This document shows positions 60,078-64,000 of a DNA stretch of 64,000 nt, in pieces (position 1 is the first letter of the stretch; every line of letters starts with the position of its first letter). Source of the stretch: Sporomusa malonica (GTDB taxonomy: Bacteria; Bacillota; Negativicutes; Sporomusales; Sporomusaceae); the NCBI RefSeq assembly GCF_041428715.1, contig NZ_CP155572.1; one strand, given 5' to 3'. The notes under the pieces were generated by a model. It saw nothing but the letters and a program-made list of their open reading frames with translations, made no database searches and was not told the origin of the DNA. A program made the translations under genes and the position numbers.

Positions 60078-60464
60078 TTATTTTTGTGATTGAAAAGTTT
60101 CACAATCGGTATCTGAAGTTTTAGCAGCGTTAGGACCGGCTACATGAATGTGTTCGGCGTTGCAATAGTTGCCGTTATCCCAAAACTTACAGTTGTTAAC
60201 AAAACATTCTACCGCAGGAGTGATTTGAGTTCCTTCCATAAAGGCGGCCGTTACACTGCCGCCGATATTGGCATTGTGGAAGGCACCAATCATGTCTCCC
60301 ACAGTTTTACGGTGATGGAAAGCCTTGCACAGGGTATCTTGCGGCTTAGCGGAAGTGCCTTGCGCTTCATCATTATAAACGCTAATTTTTGCAGCCATGC
60401 ATTGATCGCCAGGCATATAGTGGGTACACTGATCAACACTACACTTAACCATTGGATTGGACAT
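60078..60464 (-). CDS. Protein with two DUF1540 modules
   Basis: 128 residues with two cysteine-rich repeats: CSVDQCTHYMPGDQCMAAKI near 8-30 and CFVNNCKFWDNGNYCNAEHI near 80-105, each followed by a later D(T)LC or DTDC cysteine. This gives two four-cysteine, probably metal-binding, DUF1540 units. Such proteins are common in spore-forming Firmicutes; function unknown. GGAGTG ribosome site. Confidence 0.87.
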   Translation of the reverse strand: MSNPMVKCSVDQCTHYMPGDQCMAAKISVYNDEAQGTSAKPQDTLCKAFHHRKTVGDMIGAFHNANIGGSVTAAFMEGTQITPAVECFVNNCKFWDNGNYCNAEHIHVAGPNAAKTSDTDCETFQSQK

Positions 60465-60496
60465 AGTTGTTCACTCCTTATGTTTTTTTCCCTGTT

Positions 60497-60580
60497 AGAA
60501 AGTGTAACTTTCCTCCTGGATAAGGCAACATCGGCTTACGCTGTCGCCAAAGACTCGGCGAAAGCCATGTTTTCTTTATA
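60497..60580 (+). repeat. Dispersed ~85-bp repeat, copy 3
   Basis: AGAAAGTGTAACTTTC...GGATAAGGCAACATCGGCTT...TTTTCTTTATA, the most diverged copy. It faces copy 4 across a single small gene. Confidence 0.82.
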
Positions 60581-60611
60581 TTATCTGTATATATGTCAGC
60601 TTTTATGCCAG

Positions 60612-60845
60612 CTAAATTGACACAAGCGCCAGTGCCACCCGGGCATCATAATCACACTCAGGACAGTACATAAGGTGTACACAATATCCCTCAGACTTGA
60701 ACGGCAGTGACTCTATTTCAGCATACGGACTGTAGGGACCAAGATAATTATTGAGCGAACCGCCGTCAATTATTATCTGACCGCAATAAGGGCACCTCTC
60801 GTCAACTGCCTCCAGCGCATTACACAGTGGACAAACTTTTTCCAT
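60612..60845 (-). CDS. Small zinc-ribbon protein
   Basis: 77 residues, GAGGTG ribosome site. CPLCNALEAVDERCPYCG at residues 5-22 is a C-X2-C...C-X2-C zinc ribbon, and a second pair, YCPECDYDARV, lies near the end. No further domain is recognised. It is bracketed by inverted copies 3 and 4 of the dispersed repeat. Confidence 0.8.
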   Translation of the reverse strand: MEKVCPLCNALEAVDERCPYCGQIIIDGGSLNNYLGPYSPYAEIESLPFKSEGYCVHLMYCPECDYDARVALALVSI

Positions 60846-60908
60846 GCTGCCAACACCTCATCACTAACATCCCTGATTTAGTTTGTTCATACATCCTGTT
60901 ATTTAATC

Positions 60909-60991
60909 ATAAAGAAAACACGGCTTACGCCGAGCCTTAGCGAAAGCGGAAGCCGATGTTGCCCTTATCCAGACGGAAAGTTATACTTTCT
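60909..60991 (-). repeat. Dispersed ~85-bp repeat, copy 4 (inverted)
   Basis: Reverse orientation: ATAAAGAAAACACGGCTT...AGCCGATGTTGCCCTTATCC...AAAGTTATACTTTCT. Confidence 0.85.
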
Positions 60992-60997
60992 TACAGG

Positions 60998-61042
60998 AAA
61001 AAACCAGGGGCAAAAGCAAATTATGTCTTTTACCCCTGGTTT
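60998..61042 (-). terminator. Terminator of the permease gene
   Basis: Minus strand AAACCAGGGG pairs with CCCCTGGTTT, the stem extended by TAAAAG/CTTTTG, and a T-run follows. Confidence 0.85.
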
Positions 61043-61047
61043 GTGAT

Positions 61048-62355
61048 TTACTTGTTTCTTTTTAAAATCATATACACTGGAACACCGGCAAGCGTAATAC
61101 AGAGAGCATACAGCGCATCACCAGGGTTATTTGTCAGCATACTAAAGGCAATATACACTGAACCTAGGATGGCAATGGCTGGTACTACTGGGTAGCCTGG
61201 AACACTATAAGGTCGCTCGGCATTGGGATATCGTTTGCGTAAAATAAACACGGCCATGAAGGCTAAGATATAAAATACCCAAATAATGAACATGGCCATG
61301 TCGGTCAGACGGTCAGGATCACCGAGTGTCATCAGGGCTGCAGCCAGAATTACCCCCAGAATCAGAGCATTCGCCGGCGCACCTGATTTGCTGTGGACTC
61401 TACCCAAAACTTTTGATCCAGGCAGAAGACCATTCTGCGCCATGGCATAGGGAACTCGCGCACCTGTTAAGATATAGCCGTTAAGCGCACCGAAGATTGA
61501 AATCAAGATACCGATATTGATCAGTCTGCCACCCATTTCACCGAACAATAGCCCTGCTGCGGTTCCTGCGGCACGATTGCCAAGAAGCGCAATCTCAGAA
61601 GCAGGTAATAGGTGCAAAAGAGCCATATTTACAGAAAGATACGCAACAATGACAATCCCCAATCCAACAATGATTGAGCGCGGCAACTCTTTTGCCGGGT
61701 TTTTCATTTCACCGGCAACGAAACTAACATTTATCCAGCCGTCATACGCCCACAAAGTGGCTAAAATAGCCGCCCCCATTCCTGCCGTTTCCGCCACACC
61801 GCTTGGCATACTAAGAATCTGACCATTGCCTTTCAATAGACCAAACACAGCAATAATCACAATAGGAACAAGCTTGGCTGCTGTAGATACCGACTGAATA
61901 AAACCACCATACTTTGTACCGAGCGCATTAACTCCACCTAAAAAAGCGACTGTCGCAATTGCTACAGGTAGTTTCCATGCTTCCGGCAAGCTAAAAAAGG
62001 GCAGTAGCAGCGAGGCAAAATACAGACCGAGCGCACCGGTTGTTGCCGGACCATAAATCAAGGTTTGCACCCAGCCGAATAGATAACCCCACATCTTTCC
62101 ATAGACTTCGTCAAGATAAGCATACAAACCGCCGGTCTTGGGAATCTGCGCACCAAGTTCAGCTACAGTCAGGCCGGCAGCGATGGTAATAATACCGCCT
62201 AAGCCCCAGGCGACAAGGGCCATGCTTGAATCCCCGGCAGCCGCAATTACTTTACCTGGTTTCATAAAAATTCCTGAACCGATAACCATGCCGACAACTA
62301 GCGCCGTGGCAGCTAATAAATTAAGGTCTTTTTTTAGAGTAGGTTGTTGATTCAT
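61048..62355 (-). CDS. APC-superfamily amino acid permease (LAT-like)
   Basis: 435 residues from ATG 62355 with GGAG five bases upstream; the longer frame has no ribosome site. Twelve predicted membrane helices. Helix 1 holds GMVIGSGIFMKPG, the substrate backbone-binding break of APC proteins, and GGLYAYLDEVYGKMWGYLFGW is typical of the LAT/SteT subfamily. Exchange or uptake of neutral amino acids is likely; the exact substrate cannot be told. Confidence 0.88.
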   Translation of the reverse strand: MNQQPTLKKDLNLLAATALVVGMVIGSGIFMKPGKVIAAAGDSSMALVAWGLGGIITIAAGLTVAELGAQIPKTGGLYAYLDEVYGKMWGYLFGWVQTLIYGPATTGALGLYFASLLLPFFSLPEAWKLPVAIATVAFLGGVNALGTKYGGFIQSVSTAAKLVPIVIIAVFGLLKGNGQILSMPSGVAETAGMGAAILATLWAYDGWINVSFVAGEMKNPAKELPRSIIVGLGIVIVAYLSVNMALLHLLPASEIALLGNRAAGTAAGLLFGEMGGRLINIGILISIFGALNGYILTGARVPYAMAQNGLLPGSKVLGRVHSKSGAPANALILGVILAAALMTLGDPDRLTDMAMFIIWVFYILAFMAVFILRKRYPNAERPYSVPGYPVVPAIAILGSVYIAFSMLTNNPGDALYALCITLAGVPVYMILKRNK

Positions 62356-62487
62356 GTGATCTCCTATTCTATTTTTGAGAATACTAGCTATTACAATATC
62401 AAAAAAACACACAGACTTCAACAGGAATTTCTACAAAAAACGTCAAAATATTAATGGTAAAAATATCTTGATTGGATAGGTGATAAT

Positions 62488-63888
62488 ATGGCAAAGATTA
62501 CCCCTCCAGATCTAAATATCAGACCACGAATTCTCTATCAGGTAGCAAAGGCCGCCTGGGAAGGCCATCTATTCGAGCGTAAGGAAGAAATATGCCACTT
62601 GCTGCAGCGAGAGTTTGAAGATAAAGCGACCCGCCGTCTGGTCGCCAATCAGATTCGCATTGCTATGGGGCTTGAGCCGAACAATTCAGAAGAAGTGATT
62701 AATGAATATGACGAAGAGGCTCTCATGGGCATGGGCAGCGAACCTGTTGTTATCGCTAACCCAGAAGCTTGTCAAGATTGTAAGGGTTCGTCCTGCGAAA
62801 AAGCATGTCCACTTGGCGCTATTACGCGCGATGAGCTTGGTAGACCCTCTATTGACAGAAACAAATGTGCCAACGACGGCTATTGCATTAGTGCCTGTGA
62901 GTTTGGCGCTTTAGCTGATAAATCCCAATTTGTGCCACTGATTAATCTTCTTCGCCAGAACACACACAAAGTATATGCCTCAGTGGCACCTGCCTTTGCT
63001 GGCCAGTTTGGCCCTGATGTAACTCCTGGTAAACTGCGCAGTGCGCTTTTGAAATTAGGCTTTAATGAAATGGTGGAAACAGCGTTGTACGCCGACCTTA
63101 TCACTATTAAGGAAGCCTTTGAATATGACGAACACGTTAAGGACGAGCATGATTTTTTGATCACCAGCTGCTGTTGCCCTATTTGGATTAAGCTGATCGA
63201 AAATAAATTTCCTGATCTAATGGGTCATATCTCGCCTTCAGTATCTCCCATGATTGCCTCCGGTCGGGTAATTAAAGAACTTGAACCAGATGTCAAGGTA
63301 GTCTTTATCGGCCCCTGTGTTGCTAAAAAATCCGAAGCACAACTACCTGATCTAAAAGGCGCTATCGACTTTGTTCTGACCTTTCAAGAACTTCAGACTA
63401 TCTTTGAAGCAGCAGATGTCAACCCAGCTGATGAACCGGATGAGGAAAATCCTATTGCCTCTTGGGGCGGCCGGCTGTATGGCCGGACAGGCGGTGTCAG
63501 CGCGGCAGTTGGCACTACTCTTGAAAAACTGATCCCCCGTCGTGCCGAGAAATTCAATCCCATCAGAGTTGATGGAATACCAGATTGTACTAAGCTATTG
63601 GAAGATATTAGAGCAGGCAGGCTTGAGGCTAACTTTGTCGAAGGCATGGCCTGTAAAGGTGGCTGTGTGGGTGGCCCTGGACGGCTTATTCCTCCTGAAC
63701 TGGGCACCGGCCATGTAAATGACTATGGTAGTGCCGCTCACGCCCATACTCCGGTTGAAAATCCGCAGGTATATTCTATTTTAGCCAAGCTTGGCCATTA
63801 TCAAGGCATGCCGACAATGACTGGCTCAAGCAAAATGGCGGCCATTCTGGCCCGTAAGCTTGATCCTAATCCTGACTCAAAACACTAA
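62488..63888 (+). CDS. Atypical [FeFe]-hydrogenase (group B-like)
   Basis: 466 residues. Residues 95-107 give one 4Fe-4S site (CX2CX4CX3C); 127-137 give CANDGYCISAC, with Asp130 where the second Cys is expected. The H-cluster domain has TSCCCPIW (about 226), GPCVAKKSE (about 275) and EGMACKGGCVGGPG, instead of the TSCCPxW, MPCxxK and ExMACPGGC of classical enzymes. That set fits group B hydrogenases such as the third enzyme of Clostridium pasteurianum, as I recall them. No NAD- or quinone-linked domains. Its bias toward H2 uptake or evolution is unknown; HydG in this window serves its maturation. Confidence 0.88.
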   Translation: MAKITPPDLNIRPRILYQVAKAAWEGHLFERKEEICHLLQREFEDKATRRLVANQIRIAMGLEPNNSEEVINEYDEEALMGMGSEPVVIANPEACQDCKGSSCEKACPLGAITRDELGRPSIDRNKCANDGYCISACEFGALADKSQFVPLINLLRQNTHKVYASVAPAFAGQFGPDVTPGKLRSALLKLGFNEMVETALYADLITIKEAFEYDEHVKDEHDFLITSCCCPIWIKLIENKFPDLMGHISPSVSPMIASGRVIKELEPDVKVVFIGPCVAKKSEAQLPDLKGAIDFVLTFQELQTIFEAADVNPADEPDEENPIASWGGRLYGRTGGVSAAVGTTLEKLIPRRAEKFNPIRVDGIPDCTKLLEDIRAGRLEANFVEGMACKGGCVGGPGRLIPPELGTGHVNDYGSAAHAHTPVENPQVYSILAKLGHYQGMPTMTGSSKMAAILARKLDPNPDSKH

Positions 63889-63895
63889 AAAGATG

Positions 63896-63933
63896 ACCCT
63901 GCCTAACTCATTCTAGGCAGGGTGTCTTTTTTA
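63896..63933. terminator. Bidirectional terminator after the hydrogenase gene
   Basis: ACCCTGCCTA pairs with TAGGCAGGGT around eight bases, then GTCTTTTTTAT on the plus strand. Confidence 0.88.
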
Positions 63934-63935
63934 TT

Positions 63936-64000
63936 TTAATGTTTTTCAAAACATGATTTGCCGATAAACTCGCGGAGTATCGAATTGTTTGGAATTTCAT
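63936..64000 (-). CDS. Possible C-terminus of a convergent gene
   Basis: Reading in from the right edge on the minus strand, one frame stays open for 20 codons (EIPNNSILREFIGKSCFEKH) and ends in TAA at 63938-63936, just before the shared terminator. Position and terminator suit a real gene end, but the fragment is too short to name. Confidence 0.35.
   Translation of the reverse strand, partial: EIPNNSILREFIGKSCFEKH

Overview
The window reads as chromosome of an anaerobic, low-to-mid GC Firmicute-type bacterium. Marker functions are an [FeFe]-hydrogenase with its maturase HydG, tungsten enzymes, 2-hydroxyacyl-CoA dehydratase activators, oxygen-sensitive radical-SAM enzymes, T-box control, and many TTG/GTG starts behind strong AGGAGG sites. 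The gene set (tungstate transport, aldehyde:ferredoxin oxidoreductase, alcohol dehydrogenase, high-molecular-weight rubredoxin) suits an acetogenic or fermentative Negativicute such as a Sporomusa relative. That placement is inference, not proven by the sequence.

Layout. 1-7.8 kb: tail of an endonuclease IV-like gene, trmL, a ferredoxin, a three-gene activase/DUF2229 set, a twin P-loop ATPase, and a hydrogenase regulator with hydG. 7.9-17 kb: a secreted SGNH hydrolase, tyrA with a T-box-controlled DAHP synthase, a CBS/DRTGG pyrophosphatase, phoU and uvsE. 15.9-35.4 kb: a coherent tungsten island with tupABC, mogA, a MOSC protein, moaC, moaD, moeA fused to a binding-protein domain, moeA, a small unknown protein, a radical-SAM maturase, AOR copy 1, iron alcohol dehydrogenase, a sigma-54 activator, AOR copy 2, moaA and mobB. 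35.5-48.6 kb: housekeeping and accessory genes, including a second DAHP synthase behind a Phe-rich leader peptide, a class D beta-lactamase, an FHA/winged-helix protein, RecQ and an ABC-F ATPase. 48.8-64 kb: two DEAD-box helicases, topB with a duplicated 3' junction, redox proteins, an amino acid permease and an atypical [FeFe]-hydrogenase, interspersed with a dispersed ~85-bp repeat.

How it works together. TupABC imports tungstate, the Moa/Mog/Moe/Mob proteins build the pyranopterin cofactor, and the radical-SAM protein probably matures the enzyme. AOR and the alcohol dehydrogenase would then interconvert acid, aldehyde and alcohol. Two promoters in the island carry near-identical sigma-54 -24/-12 elements and 11-bp phased upstream repeats, and the matching activator gene sits between them. 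tupA and both AOR genes share a structured leader ending in a terminator that resembles the molybdenum/tungsten cofactor riboswitch class.

The strongest points for follow-up are: the shared cofactor leader and the differently controlled AOR twins; a 40-residue Phe-rich attenuator peptide paired with a T-box on the paralogous enzyme; the duplicated helicase/topB junction; repeat pairs bracketing small gene cassettes; and a tnpB tail with its right-end hairpins left beside AOR copy 1.
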